Under the pieces are notes generated by a model. It was not told the origin of the DNA, searched no databases, and worked only from the letters and a program-made list of their open reading frames with translations. From Pseudomonadota bacterium (GTDB lineage Bacteria > Pseudomonadota > Gammaproteobacteria > Acidiferrobacterales > UBA6901): DNA of 64,000 bases. Made by a program: the position numbers and the translations under genes. Of the stretch, positions 28,480 through 37,297 are shown piece after piece. The stretch lies in assembly GCA_027364845.1 (NCBI GenBank), contig DAHXOO010000001.1:48202-112201 (forward strand), in the 5' to 3' direction. Positions within the stretch are counted from its first letter, which is position 1; each line of letters begins with the position of its first letter.

Positions 28480-28953
28480 TCAGGCACCGGCGCCATGGAC
28501 CGTCACATCGCTCAGAAGCTGATTGAGGTCAATCAGGATCAGAAGTTCGCCGTCATGACTGCAGACTCCTTGGACAAAACGCCCGTTTTCCTCGTTTCCC
28601 ACGTTGGGTGCCGTCTCGATCTGCTCGGTGCGCAGATCCACTACCTCGGCCACGCTGTCTACGAGCATCCCCACAACCTGTCCGCCCGTCTCGGTAATCA
28701 CGATGCGCGACTCATCGCTCGTCTGCAGCGCAGGTAGCTTGAATCGACGGCGCGCGTCGACCACCGTTACCACGTGACCCCGCAGGTTGATAATACCCAG
28801 GACGAAATCAGGTGACCCCGGCACTGGCGTGATCTCACTGACGCGCAGCACCTCCTGCACCTGCATTACATTGATGCCATAGGTCTCCCGGTCGAGCCGG
28901 AAGGTCACCCACTGGACGACCGGATTGACAAGAGCCTGCACCGCCTGATTCAT
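28480..28953 (-). CDS. cheW: Chemotaxis coupling protein CheW
   Basis: The 157-residue protein is a single CheW domain (VTFRLDRETYGINVMQVQEVLRV, then VLGIINLRGHVVTVVDARRRF and MLVDSVAEVVDL). It links chemoreceptors to CheA. A CAGGAG site precedes ATG 28953. It is the last classical che gene of the operon. Confidence 0.95.
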   Translation of the reverse strand: MNQAVQALVNPVVQWVTFRLDRETYGINVMQVQEVLRVSEITPVPGSPDFVLGIINLRGHVVTVVDARRRFKLPALQTSDESRIVITETGGQVVGMLVDSVAEVVDLRTEQIETAPNVGNEENGRFVQGVCSHDGELLILIDLNQLLSDVTVHGAGA

Positions 28954-29073
28954 CGCCTGCGCTCCTGGAAGCTGTACTCTTGATACCGCCGGCCGTACGT
29001 TATGGCCAGCCGTTCGGCACCCGACTCCGACCCGGGGCGGAAATATAGCGCCAACTTTCTGACACTTACACAG

Positions 29074-29751
29074 CTAGGTAGCAGGATCCGTGCCAGCATG
29101 GTGCCAAGACTTTATCTCGTGGTCAAAAAGGGCAGTCAACGCGTCGCCATCCAAAAGAGCATAGCCCAGCCCTGATACGGTCCCGGTGAGCCAGGGCCGC
29201 CGCGTTTGGGACGTGCGCCAGCGTACTTCGCCGGGTTCCAGACAGACCGTCGCAAGGTGTTCGTCGCAACCCAGTCCCCAGCAGGTACCACACAGCATGA
29301 TCACGGCACCAGGTCGCCAGACCGGTGGCCGCCGCTCCGGCGGCAGAATGAAACTACACGGATTCACGACTGTAGCGATACCGTCTGCGACGCTGAATGT
29401 GCCCATGACCCAGGGCGCAGCGTCGGCGGACGAGGCCGTGAGGCTCGGCGAACCCACAATACTCCCGACCTTTTCGGCAGGCAGCGCCAACTTCAGACCA
29501 GCCACGCTGAAAACCTGCACAACCAATCCTTGCACAGTCTCCCTGCCGGACTGGCCAGCGGCACCAGACGCATCTTGGGGCAGTGGACTAGGCGTTGCCG
29601 CCGCGGCTGGCTCACGGATTTCCGGTTGCGCGCAGAGCGGCGTCGGATCGCGCGCCACGGTACTGTCGCGCAACATCTCGTCGAAATAGGCCGGCAGCGC
29701 CTCGGAAGCTGCGGGCAGGCGATCTGAACTATCTTCGGCCATGCTACTCAT
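29074..29751 (-). CDS. parP: ParP-like protein with degenerate CheW (AIF) domain
   Basis: The 225-residue product has a low-complexity, Pro/Ala-rich N-terminal half and a CheW-like C-terminal domain (VVQVFSVAGLKLALPAEKVGSIV, then WVMGTFSVADGIATVVNPCSFIL). Position directly after the ParA-like parC and before cheW is that of ParP in Vibrio, which ties ParC to CheA and receptor arrays at the cell pole. Its ATG overlaps the parC stop (ATGA). The symbol rests on synteny and domain make-up. Confidence 0.8.
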   Translation of the reverse strand: MSSMAEDSSDRLPAASEALPAYFDEMLRDSTVARDPTPLCAQPEIREPAAAATPSPLPQDASGAAGQSGRETVQGLVVQVFSVAGLKLALPAEKVGSIVGSPSLTASSADAAPWVMGTFSVADGIATVVNPCSFILPPERRPPVWRPGAVIMLCGTCWGLGCDEHLATVCLEPGEVRWRTSQTRRPWLTGTVSGLGYALLDGDALTALFDHEIKSWHHAGTDPAT

Positions 29752-30545
29752 ACCGCCGCTCCGGCAAGCACAGACGGGTCGACAGCGGTCAGCAGGTAGT
29801 CAAGCAGCGCTGAATAGGCGGCGACGGCGCGTGCCTGGGGGAAAAGCTGGGGTGGGGGTACCCCGGCACGGCTCGCTTCGCGCAATTGGGTATCAATCGG
29901 AATCGTGCCAGGCCAGAGATGGGCGGGATAGCGTTCCTGAAGCAGGCGCAGTGTGTCGAGTGAGGCGCGCGTGCGTCGGTCGAACAGCGTCGGAACGATT
30001 GCGTACGGCAGCTCTTGGCGGCGTGAGTGCCTCACCATGTTCAAAGTATGCAGCATACGCTCGAGACCCTTGAGCGCAAGAAACTCGGTCTGCACGGGAA
30101 TGATCAGGCGTTCACACGCCGCCAGGGCATTGACCATGAGCAGCCCGAGCGCCGGCGGGCAATCCATCAGTACGTGGTCGAAGCGGCCCGCCAACTGCGC
30201 CAGGTAACGCGTCACCACGAGCCCCATGCCGTCGCGTGCACCCAGCCTGCGGTCGAGCGTCGACAGCGCGGTGGATGCCGGAATCAGCGAAAGCCGTTCG
30301 CAACCAACCGGGCGTACTACATCCGAATGCGCTGCCGAACCGGCAGCGGCGTCCGCAAAAATCTCGTAGACGCCAGATTCGATGGTTTCCGGATCGTGTC
30401 CAAAATAGGTTGTGAGCGAGCCTTGGGGATCCAAATCCACGAGCAGTGTTTCGCAGCCACGCTGCGCCAGAAGACCGGCGAGCGTCACCGCGGTAGTGGT
30501 CTTGGCAACCCCACCCTTCTGATTGGCGATGGACCAGATCTTCAT
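29748..30545 (-). CDS. parC: ParA-like ATPase ParC for polar placement of chemotaxis arrays
   Basis: The 265-residue ParA/MinD-family ATPase has the deviant Walker A motif KGGVAKTT at 10-17 and LLVDLDPQGSLT, with FDHVLMDCPPALG as Walker B. A chromosomal ParA would pair with parB; this one sits in a che operon next to a ParP-like gene. That is the arrangement of Vibrio ParC, which recruits signalling arrays to the pole. It follows motD by two bases. Confidence 0.85.
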   Translation of the reverse strand: MKIWSIANQKGGVAKTTTAVTLAGLLAQRGCETLLVDLDPQGSLTTYFGHDPETIESGVYEIFADAAAGSAAHSDVVRPVGCERLSLIPASTALSTLDRRLGARDGMGLVVTRYLAQLAGRFDHVLMDCPPALGLLMVNALAACERLIIPVQTEFLALKGLERMLHTLNMVRHSRRQELPYAIVPTLFDRRTRASLDTLRLLQERYPAHLWPGTIPIDTQLREASRAGVPPPQLFPQARAVAAYSALLDYLLTAVDPSVLAGAAV

Positions 30546-30547
30546 CT

Positions 30548-31525
30548 TTACCGACCGTTTCCGGAGGCGGGTAAGGCCTGCGGCCGTGCGGGTTGAACCG
30601 GGGATAAGGCAGTTGCAGAACCGGAATCATTTCGCTCAGCGGCACCGGGATGCTCGCGCTGCGGGAGGACACCCATCATATCAGGAGAGTCGGAGTGTGC
30701 CAGGATCATCAACACCACGCGGCGGTTCTTGTTGCGGCCGAGCCGCGTATTGTTGTCAGCCACCGGCCGGTACTTGCCCAATCCGATGGCCGCCATGCGC
30801 TGCGGATCTATGCCAGCGCGCATGAACAGCTGCACTACGCTTACTGCCCGGGCCGCCGACAGCTCCCAGTTCGATGGAAAGACCGTGGTATGAATGGGCT
30901 TGTCGTCGGTAAACCCCTCCACATGGATCGGATTGTGAAACTTGCGCAGCACTCTAGAGATTTTCGCAAGAACCGGGACCGCATCAGACTGAAGTCGCGC
31001 GCTGCCGCTCGGGAACAGAACACTGGCCTTTATCTCGACCGCCAGGTACATGCTGCTGCGCCGGACAACAATCAGCTTAGCCTTGATAAGCGAGCGCATT
31101 GCGTGCTCGATCTGATCACTCATCTGCTTGATCGCCGCCACCTGCTTGTCTGCCGGCTTGCTTGTCTGCTTACGCTGTGACTTGGGCTGTGGCGCGGTCG
31201 AGGGCACCGGCATAGGCAGCGCGATCGGCGCCGGGCTCATCTGCGGCGCACCGGTTACCGGCGCGCCGGGACGCATCATCGGATTGGGCGGCTGCTTGTA
31301 CAAAATGCGGGCGGGTTTGCCGAACTGGATGGGCATCACAGTCTTCGGCTGTCCGCGAAACGCCGCCATAAGTGCGTTGGACAACACGCGGAACTTTCCT
31401 GCGTTGACCGCCGAGACCGAATACATCACCACGAAAAACGCGAACAGCAGGGTGATGAAATCAGCATACGACACGAGCCAGCGCTCGTGGTTCTCGTGTT
31501 CTTCGGGTTTGCCCCTACGCGCCAT
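30548..31525 (-). CDS. motD: Flagellar stator protein MotD (MotB family)
   Basis: The 325-residue stator B subunit has one N-terminal membrane helix with the proton-binding aspartate Asp22 in SYADFITLLFAF, a Pro-rich linker (about 65-115) and an OmpA-like peptidoglycan-binding domain (VEGFTDDKPIHT, SAARAVSVVQLFM, GLGKYRPVADNNT, NRRVVLMI). It pairs with MotC. No ribosome-binding site is visible before ATG 31525, which may be translated by coupling to a small ORF just upstream. Confidence 0.95.
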   Translation of the reverse strand: MARRGKPEEHENHERWLVSYADFITLLFAFFVVMYSVSAVNAGKFRVLSNALMAAFRGQPKTVMPIQFGKPARILYKQPPNPMMRPGAPVTGAPQMSPAPIALPMPVPSTAPQPKSQRKQTSKPADKQVAAIKQMSDQIEHAMRSLIKAKLIVVRRSSMYLAVEIKASVLFPSGSARLQSDAVPVLAKISRVLRKFHNPIHVEGFTDDKPIHTTVFPSNWELSAARAVSVVQLFMRAGIDPQRMAAIGLGKYRPVADNNTRLGRNKNRRVVLMILAHSDSPDMMGVLPQREHPGAAERNDSGSATALSPVQPARPQALPASGNGR

Positions 31526-31531
31526 AAGTTG

Positions 31532-31630
31532 TCAGCGATCCACGCTCGTCCCGATCACAACAGGCCTTGTGCTGATATCGGCCGCCCCCTCGCGCTTCGA
31601 CTGATCGTGTCGAGCGCCTTTCCCCGTCAT
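31532..31630 (-). CDS. Possible 32-residue leader ORF between motC and motD
   Basis: The motC-motD gap is 125 bases in an otherwise tight operon. It holds a 32-codon ORF with ATG 31630 behind GGCGGAAAA and a TGA six bases before the motD start. The peptide is basic and unremarkable. MotD has no Shine-Dalgarno of its own, so the ORF may serve to deliver ribosomes to motD. It could also be chance. Confidence 0.3.
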   Translation of the reverse strand: MTGKGARHDQSKREGAADISTRPVVIGTSVDR

Positions 31631-31650
31631 TTTTCCGCCGATGATCGCTG

Positions 31651-32391
31651 TCAATGTGCATACCCCTGCAGCTTGGTCTCGATGTTTCTCGGATTCTCGC
31701 CTCCGGCGATCGAAATGATGCCTTCTATGATCATGATTCGGAACTGGGTCTGGACATGCACCTGGCTCTTGAGCTTGCTGGAAAACGGCAGATAGATCAG
31801 GTTCGCCGAACCTACGCCGTAGATCGTCGCCACAAAAGCGGTGGCAATGCCAGCACCCAGTTTGGACGGGTCGGACAGATGGGACATCACATGGATCAGC
31901 CCCATGACAGCTCCGATGATTCCTATCGTCGGACTATAGCCTCCCATGCTTTCGAACACCTTGGCCGCCTGCGTATCACGGTGGTCCGTAGCGTCCAAGT
32001 CTACTTCAAGTATGGCGCGTATGGTGTCTGGTTCGGTGCCATCCACAAGCAGCTGCAGACCTTTTCTCGCAAAAGGATCGGGCTCGGACTCGGCAATCGA
32101 TTCCAGCCCGAGCAGCCCTTCTTTGCGCGCTATCTGACTCCAGCGGATGATCTTCTCGATGACCGCTGCCGGCGCTAGCTTGGGTGGCTTGAAAACCCAT
32201 GCCGCGATCTTTAGCGCGCGCAGAAACACATTCAGCGGCGTCTGCAGCAGGATCGCCCCCACGGTGCCGCCGAAGACGATGATGAATGCGGTCAGCTGGA
32301 GCAGCGACCGGGTCTGGCCGCCATCGATCAGATTGCCACCCAGGATCGCACCGATGCCTAGGAGCAGACCGAGAAAACTTAAAATATCCAC
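31651..32391 (-). CDS. motC: Flagellar stator protein MotC (MotA family)
   Basis: The 246-residue protein has four membrane helices and the MotA signature (SPTIGIIGAVMGLIHVM, then IATAFVATIYGVGSANLIYLPF). It forms the ion channel with MotD. The start is GTG 32391. The sequence resembles the MotC of Pseudomonas (second, proton-type stator). Ion specificity is not certain from sequence. Confidence 0.95.
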   Translation of the reverse strand: MDILSFLGLLLGIGAILGGNLIDGGQTRSLLQLTAFIIVFGGTVGAILLQTPLNVFLRALKIAAWVFKPPKLAPAAVIEKIIRWSQIARKEGLLGLESIAESEPDPFARKGLQLLVDGTEPDTIRAILEVDLDATDHRDTQAAKVFESMGGYSPTIGIIGAVMGLIHVMSHLSDPSKLGAGIATAFVATIYGVGSANLIYLPFSSKLKSQVHVQTQFRIMIIEGIISIAGGENPRNIETKLQGYAH

Positions 32392-32394
32392 GGC

Positions 32395-33438
32395 CTAGAC
32401 CTTCCGCGCCAGTGCCGACCCGATATCGGACAGCGATATCACCTGGTCGACAAGTCCGGCCTCGGCTACGGCCATGGGCATACCGTAAATTGCGCATGAC
32501 GCTTCGTTCTGCGCCCAAATTGTCGAGCCGTTGCTCTTGAGTAGGCGCGCACCCTCGCGTCCGTCCGCGCCCATGCCGGTGAGCACCACGGCAAGCACCT
32601 TTCCGGGGAATACCGCGGCGGCCGAACCGAAAGTGACATCCAGGCTGGGATGATAATGCTGACTGCTTTCACTGTCGCGAATGCGCACGACGGTTTCATC
32701 ACGCTGCGCTTCCACCAGCATCTGCCGTCCACCCGGCGCCAGCAGCGCTGTTCCCGGCTGCAAGGCTTCGCCATCGCGCGCCTCGCGTACCGTGATCGCG
32801 CACAAATCGTTCAGGCGCTGCGCAAACGCTGGCGTGAAGCTCGCCGGCATGTGCTGCACCAGCAGCAGCGGAAGAGAAAAGCTGCCTGGCAGCTTGCTCA
32901 GTACCTGACGCAGCGCCACCGGACCACCTGTGGAGGCTCCGATCAGCACCAGACGGTAGTTGCCTGCAGGCCGGATGGTGGTCGCCCGCGCGTGGTGCTC
33001 CGTGCCAGCATCCGGAACCTGGCTTCGGCGGTGGCCCGGGCCGCGCAACCCGAGGGCCCGCACGCGCGCGCACAACCGGCGACGCGCTTCATCCTGATCC
33101 CGTGAGATGTCCTCCAGACGCTTGGGCAGGTAGTCCATCGCCCCGGCATCCAGGGCATCGAACGTCGCCTTTGCACCGTCATGCGTAAGCGAGGAGAACA
33201 TAAGGATGGGGGTCGGCCAGCTCGCCATGATCCGACGTACCGCGTTGATGCCGTCGAGTACCGGCATTTCTATGTCCATGGTGATCACGTCCGGCCGCAA
33301 CTGCACCGTCTTTTCTATCGCATCCATGCCGTTCACCGCGAAACCGACCACCTCGATGAGAGGATCGGCCTCGAGAATCTCCGCGATGCGGCGACGGAAG
33401 AACCCGGAGTCGTCGACGATCAACACCCTGACACGCAT
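32395..33438 (-). CDS. cheB: Chemotaxis protein-glutamate methylesterase CheB
   Basis: The 347-residue protein has an N-terminal receiver domain (phospho-acceptor Asp55 in ITMDIEMPVLDG) and a C-terminal methylesterase with catalytic Ser169 (IGASTGGP), His196 (VQHMPASF) and Asp292 (TGMGADG). It removes methyl groups from chemoreceptors. The cognate CheR is not in this window. Its ATG shares one base with the cheA stop (TGATG). Confidence 0.96.
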   Translation of the reverse strand: MRVRVLIVDDSGFFRRRIAEILEADPLIEVVGFAVNGMDAIEKTVQLRPDVITMDIEMPVLDGINAVRRIMASWPTPILMFSSLTHDGAKATFDALDAGAMDYLPKRLEDISRDQDEARRRLCARVRALGLRGPGHRRSQVPDAGTEHHARATTIRPAGNYRLVLIGASTGGPVALRQVLSKLPGSFSLPLLLVQHMPASFTPAFAQRLNDLCAITVREARDGEALQPGTALLAPGGRQMLVEAQRDETVVRIRDSESSQHYHPSLDVTFGSAAAVFPGKVLAVVLTGMGADGREGARLLKSNGSTIWAQNEASCAIYGMPMAVAEAGLVDQVISLSDIGSALARKV

Positions 33439-35330
33439 CAGGCGACCTCGCTGTGGCGTTCGCGGCGACCGTAGGTGTGCATCAGGCCAGGAACGTCAAG
33501 AATAAGCGCCATACGGCCGTTGCCGGTGATCGTAGCTCCGGCCAACCCCGATGTGCCTTGTAGCAGCGCGCCCAGAGGTTTGATTACCACCTCCTCCTGG
33601 CCGATCAGACTGTCAACAATAAAACCGATCCGCTGCGCGCCGGCAGTGACAATCACCACGTGGCCCGACTCCGGCCACGGCTGATTGGCCCCGTCGCTGC
33701 TCAGCCAGTGCCGCAGATAGATAAGCGGCAAGGGGTGGTCACGCACCATTACCACGCGCTGGCCGTCGATGCTGTTGAGCTTCTTCAGATCCAAGTCCAA
33801 AATTTCGGCCACACAGGTGAGCGGAAGTGCGAAAACCTGAGCTCCGACCGTAACCATCAAAGTCGGCATGATCGCCAGCGTCAGTGGCACCCTGATGATC
33901 ATGTGGGTACCCTTGCCGGGCTCGGATTCTATGTCTATCGTGCCGTTGAGCCGGGTTATGCACGTCTTCACCACGTCCATGCCGACACCGCGCCCGGATA
34001 CATCACTAATGTCGTTCTTAGTGGAAAACCCCGGCAAAAAAATGAGCCCGTAGCAGTCTTCGCGCTTTAGGCGTGCCGCCGCATCGGAATCCAGGATGCC
34101 CTTCTCCACTGCTTTGCGACGCAGTATCTCCGGATCCATCCCGGCCCCATCGTCGGCAATCACGAGCCGTATGTGGTCGCCTTCCTGCGCGGCTGCCAGT
34201 AGCACGCGCCCGGCACCCGGCTTGCCGGCCACCAGCCTGCCCTCCGGGGTCTCAATGCCGTGGTCCACCGCGTTTCGCACTAGGTGCACCAACGGATCGG
34301 CGAGTGCCTCCACCAAATTCTTGTCTAGATCGGTTTCCTCGCCCTGCAGCTCCAGCACGACTTCCTTGCCGAGGCTACGCGCAAGATCACGCACCACGCG
34401 CGGGAAGCGGCCGAACACCTTCTTGATCGGCTGCATGCGTGTCTTCATGACCGCAATCTGCAGGTTGGAGGTGACAACGTCGATGTTAGCGACCACGACG
34501 GCCATTTGTTCGTCGTCGACGGCCGCTTTGAGCGTGACCAGGCGGTTGCGCACCAGCACGAGTTCGCCGACCATGTTCATGATGTCGTCCAGGCGTCTGG
34601 TATCCACACGTACGGTGTTTTCGGCAATAACCGGCGCCGTCGGCGCAGGCGCGGCCGACGGCGGCTCGTCGACGATCTCACCGGAGACAGATTTGACCGC
34701 CGGCACGCATGCCGGCTGTTTCTTTTCTAACGGCGCACTCTGAAGCGCATCGAGCAAGGCTTCGAACTCGGCGTCAGTGATCTCGTCGCTCTGGCTGGAT
34801 TCGGCAACACCTGCCTGCGGCACTGGCGCCGATGCGGGCAATGCTCTCAGCAGGTCCTCAAATTCCTGGTCGGTGAGATCATAGGTATCGGCAGGCGACT
34901 GCACCTGGGCGGGGGCCGTAGACGGCTGCGGAACGCACTCCACCGGCTGCGTCAGCTGCTCGAGCCTAGCAAGCAATTGCGTGTCGACCGGCGCAAGTTC
35001 GCCGCCGCCTCGCAGGACCTGGAACATGGCGTTCACCACATCCACGGCCTGCAGCACGACATCCATGAGGCTCGGATCGACCATGCGCTTTCCCTGGCGC
35101 AAAACATTGAAAACGTCCTCCGAGCGATGACACAACTCGACCAGCGGGTTGAGGTTGAGGAATCCGGCGCCACCCTTGATCGTGTGGAAACCGCGGAAAA
35201 CTGCGTTCAAAAGATCATAATCGCCGGGGCGGCTTTCCAGTTCCACCAGCTGCCCCCCCAGGTTTTCGACAATTTCGCCAGCCTCGACCAGGAAGTCCTG
35301 CAGAATCTTATCGTCAGCATCAATCGACAT
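33438..35330 (-). CDS. cheA: Chemotaxis histidine kinase CheA
   Basis: The 630-residue kinase has one HPt domain with phospho-histidine His49 (FHTIKGGAGF), then a linker and dimerisation domain (DDIMNMVGELVLVRNRL), an ATPase domain (VRNAVDHGIE, DDGAGMDPE, GRGVGMDVV) and a C-terminal CheW-like domain. The linker at residues 151-197 carries two related segments, TDQEFEDLLRAL and TDAEFEALLDAL, that look like the EIDALL motif of FliM. CheA passes phosphate to CheY and CheB. It is encoded between cheZ and cheB. Confidence 0.97.
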   Translation of the reverse strand: MSIDADDKILQDFLVEAGEIVENLGGQLVELESRPGDYDLLNAVFRGFHTIKGGAGFLNLNPLVELCHRSEDVFNVLRQGKRMVDPSLMDVVLQAVDVVNAMFQVLRGGGELAPVDTQLLARLEQLTQPVECVPQPSTAPAQVQSPADTYDLTDQEFEDLLRALPASAPVPQAGVAESSQSDEITDAEFEALLDALQSAPLEKKQPACVPAVKSVSGEIVDEPPSAAPAPTAPVIAENTVRVDTRRLDDIMNMVGELVLVRNRLVTLKAAVDDEQMAVVVANIDVVTSNLQIAVMKTRMQPIKKVFGRFPRVVRDLARSLGKEVVLELQGEETDLDKNLVEALADPLVHLVRNAVDHGIETPEGRLVAGKPGAGRVLLAAAQEGDHIRLVIADDGAGMDPEILRRKAVEKGILDSDAAARLKREDCYGLIFLPGFSTKNDISDVSGRGVGMDVVKTCITRLNGTIDIESEPGKGTHMIIRVPLTLAIMPTLMVTVGAQVFALPLTCVAEILDLDLKKLNSIDGQRVVMVRDHPLPLIYLRHWLSSDGANQPWPESGHVVIVTAGAQRIGFIVDSLIGQEEVVIKPLGALLQGTSGLAGATITGNGRMALILDVPGLMHTYGRRERHSEVA

Positions 35331-35342
35331 GGCTGGGTTCCG

Positions 35343-36077
35343 TCAGAATCCGAGACTGGACAACAGACTGTCCACCTCATCCTGGTTCGCCACGACGTCA
35401 GGCCGATCGACCGGCCTGATCTGCGGACCTTCCAGCGCTGTTTCGACCTCCTTCCCCGATTCCGCCGGAAGGATGCGTTGGCGCGAAACCCGGATGAGCC
35501 CGACCAGACTGTCTTCAACTTCCTGCACCAGTCGGATCACGCGGTGGATGATCTGCCCCGTGATGTCCTGGTATTCCTGCGCCATGAGGATTTCAATCAG
35601 GCTGGAATGGATGTGCGAGGCATCCGAGGTGATCACCATCAGGAACTCCTCGATGCATCGGGCCAGCCCACGGAATTCCTCGGGCGTCAATTCGCGTCGC
35701 GTGAAACGCACCCATTCGCTTTTCAAGCTCGCAGCGCTCTGGCCCAGCCGGTTGCTCACCGGCATGATTTCCTCGGTGGCGCTAAGCGTGCGACGGGCAG
35801 CCTGCTCCGTCATTGAAATAACGTAGTTCAAACGTTCGCGCGCATCCGGGATGTCCTTTTCTGCGATGGCGGCCACACGCGAATCGAGATGGAAATTGTT
35901 GAGCGTGTCGTGCAGGTCGCGTGTGAGACGCCCGATTTCGTGAAACAGGTCGGCGTCCCAGTTATGGTGAAATTCGTCCAGAAGACGGCAGGCATTATTG
36001 TCGTCGGATTCCTCGATGCGCCGAACCAGCGTGCGCATCTCATCCAGACACTGTTGTTTGGTCAGTTTCCTGTTCAT
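35343..36077 (-). CDS. cheZ: CheY-P phosphatase CheZ
   Basis: The 244-residue protein has the long helical hairpin with the catalytic region QEYQDITGQIIHRVI and the C-terminal CheY-binding tail QDEVDSLLSSLGF. CheZ speeds dephosphorylation of CheY. ATG 36077 is chosen because GGGAG lies just upstream and it lies after the cheY stop; the frame before that overlaps cheY. Confidence 0.95.
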   Translation of the reverse strand: MNRKLTKQQCLDEMRTLVRRIEESDDNNACRLLDEFHHNWDADLFHEIGRLTRDLHDTLNNFHLDSRVAAIAEKDIPDARERLNYVISMTEQAARRTLSATEEIMPVSNRLGQSAASLKSEWVRFTRRELTPEEFRGLARCIEEFLMVITSDASHIHSSLIEILMAQEYQDITGQIIHRVIRLVQEVEDSLVGLIRVSRQRILPAESGKEVETALEGPQIRPVDRPDVVANQDEVDSLLSSLGF

Positions 36078-36114
36078 TCCGGCTCCCAGATTTTCAAGCT
36101 CAAATGCGACTTCC

Positions 36115-36507
36115 TCAGGCGCTGGCTGCGATGCGCTCGAATACCTTGTCGATCTTTTCCCTAAGGGTGTTAGCTGTGAACGGCTTGACAATGTAGCCGT
36201 TGACGCCGGCCTGCGCGGCCTCTACGATCTGTTCGCGCTTGGCTTCGGCCGTGACCATCAGCACCGGGAGCTTTGCCAGTTTTTCATCCGTACGGATCGC
36301 ACGTAACAGCTCAAGGCCGGTCATTCGCGGCATGTTCCAGTCGGTGACTAGAAACTGAATGCCACCGCCGCGCAGGATTGGCAACGCGGTGTTGCCGTCG
36401 TCCGCCTCGACCACATTGTTGTAGCCAAGATCCCGCAGCAGGTTCTTTATAATTCCGCGCATCGTGGCAAAATCGTCCACGATCAGGATCTTCATATTCT
36501 TGTCCAT
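36115..36507 (-). CDS. cheY: Chemotaxis response regulator CheY
   Basis: This is a 130-residue single-domain receiver with acid pocket Asp11/Asp12, phospho-acceptor Asp56 ([11 protein letters not shown]), Thr86 and Lys108 (YIVKPF). Phospho-CheY binds FliM and FliN to change flagellar rotation. A GGAGG site precedes the start. It is the first che gene after fliA. Confidence 0.96.
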   Translation of the reverse strand: MDKNMKILIVDDFATMRGIIKNLLRDLGYNNVVEADDGNTALPILRGGGIQFLVTDWNMPRMTGLELLRAIRTDEKLAKLPVLMVTAEAKREQIVEAAQAGVNGYIVKPFTANTLREKIDKVFERIAASA

Positions 36508-36568
36508 ACCGCCTCCGCTTGAACTAACGGTCCTGCCAGGTTTACATGCCAGTCCCCGAGTCCGGGTG

Positions 36569-37297
36569 TCAATCGCTGTTCCAGTCGTGCATGCGCGCTT
36601 TCAATCGCAGCACCGCCTGGCTGTGTATTTGGCTGACGCGCGACTCGCTTACACCTAAAACTGCGCCGATCTCCTTGAGGTTGAGCTCTTCATCGTAGTA
36701 CAGCGCCAGAACCAGGCGCTCACGCTCCGGCAGGGAATCTATCGCCTGCGTAAGACTTCGCCGGAAATCCTCGGCTTGCATCCCCTGCTGCGGATCCGGA
36801 ATGTCGGACGGCAGGTCCTCGACGAGCCCAGGCTCATCCGCACCGACGTCGTCAAGGCTGAATAGCCGGCAGGTTGACGCGTCCTGCAGTATGTGGTGAT
36901 ACTCCTCAAGCGGAATCCCAAGCGCTTCGGCAACCTCACTGTCGCGCGCATCGCGCCCGTGGCGGTTTTCGAGCTCGTGAATCGCCTGCGCGACTTCACG
37001 TGCCCGCCTATGCACCGAGCGCGGAGCCCAGTCATTCTTGCGCATCTCGTCGAGCATCGCACCGCGGATCCGGATACCGGCATAGGTCTCGAAGCTCGCA
37101 CCCTGCGACGCATCATAGTGACGTGCCGCCTCCAATAGGCCGATCATGCCGGCCTGAATCAGGTCGTCCACCTGGACGCTCTGCGGCAACCGGCTGATCA
37201 AATGATAGGCAATGCGCTTCACCAGCCCCGCGTGCCGGGTAAGGGTCTCATCGAGCCCCTCGGCCTGCGTGGCTGCATATCTGGCCACGCCGCTCAT
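36569..37297 (-). CDS. fliA: Flagellar sigma factor FliA (sigma-28)
   Basis: The 242-residue sigma factor has region 2 ([27 protein letters not shown]), region 3 ([26 protein letters not shown]) and region 4 with a helix-turn-helix ([29 protein letters not shown]). It directs late flagellar genes such as fliC. ATG 37297 overlaps the fleN stop (ATGA), and the upstream frame is a shadow of fleN. Confidence 0.97.
   Translation of the reverse strand: MSGVARYAATQAEGLDETLTRHAGLVKRIAYHLISRLPQSVQVDDLIQAGMIGLLEAARHYDASQGASFETYAGIRIRGAMLDEMRKNDWAPRSVHRRAREVAQAIHELENRHGRDARDSEVAEALGIPLEEYHHILQDASTCRLFSLDDVGADEPGLVEDLPSDIPDPQQGMQAEDFRRSLTQAIDSLPERERLVLALYYDEELNLKEIGAVLGVSESRVSQIHSQAVLRLKARMHDWNSD

Noticed and set aside
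36508..36568. TGGCATGTAAACCTGGC upstream of cheY as a sigma-54 site
   Set aside because: The spacing between GG and GC is two bases too long for sigma-54.
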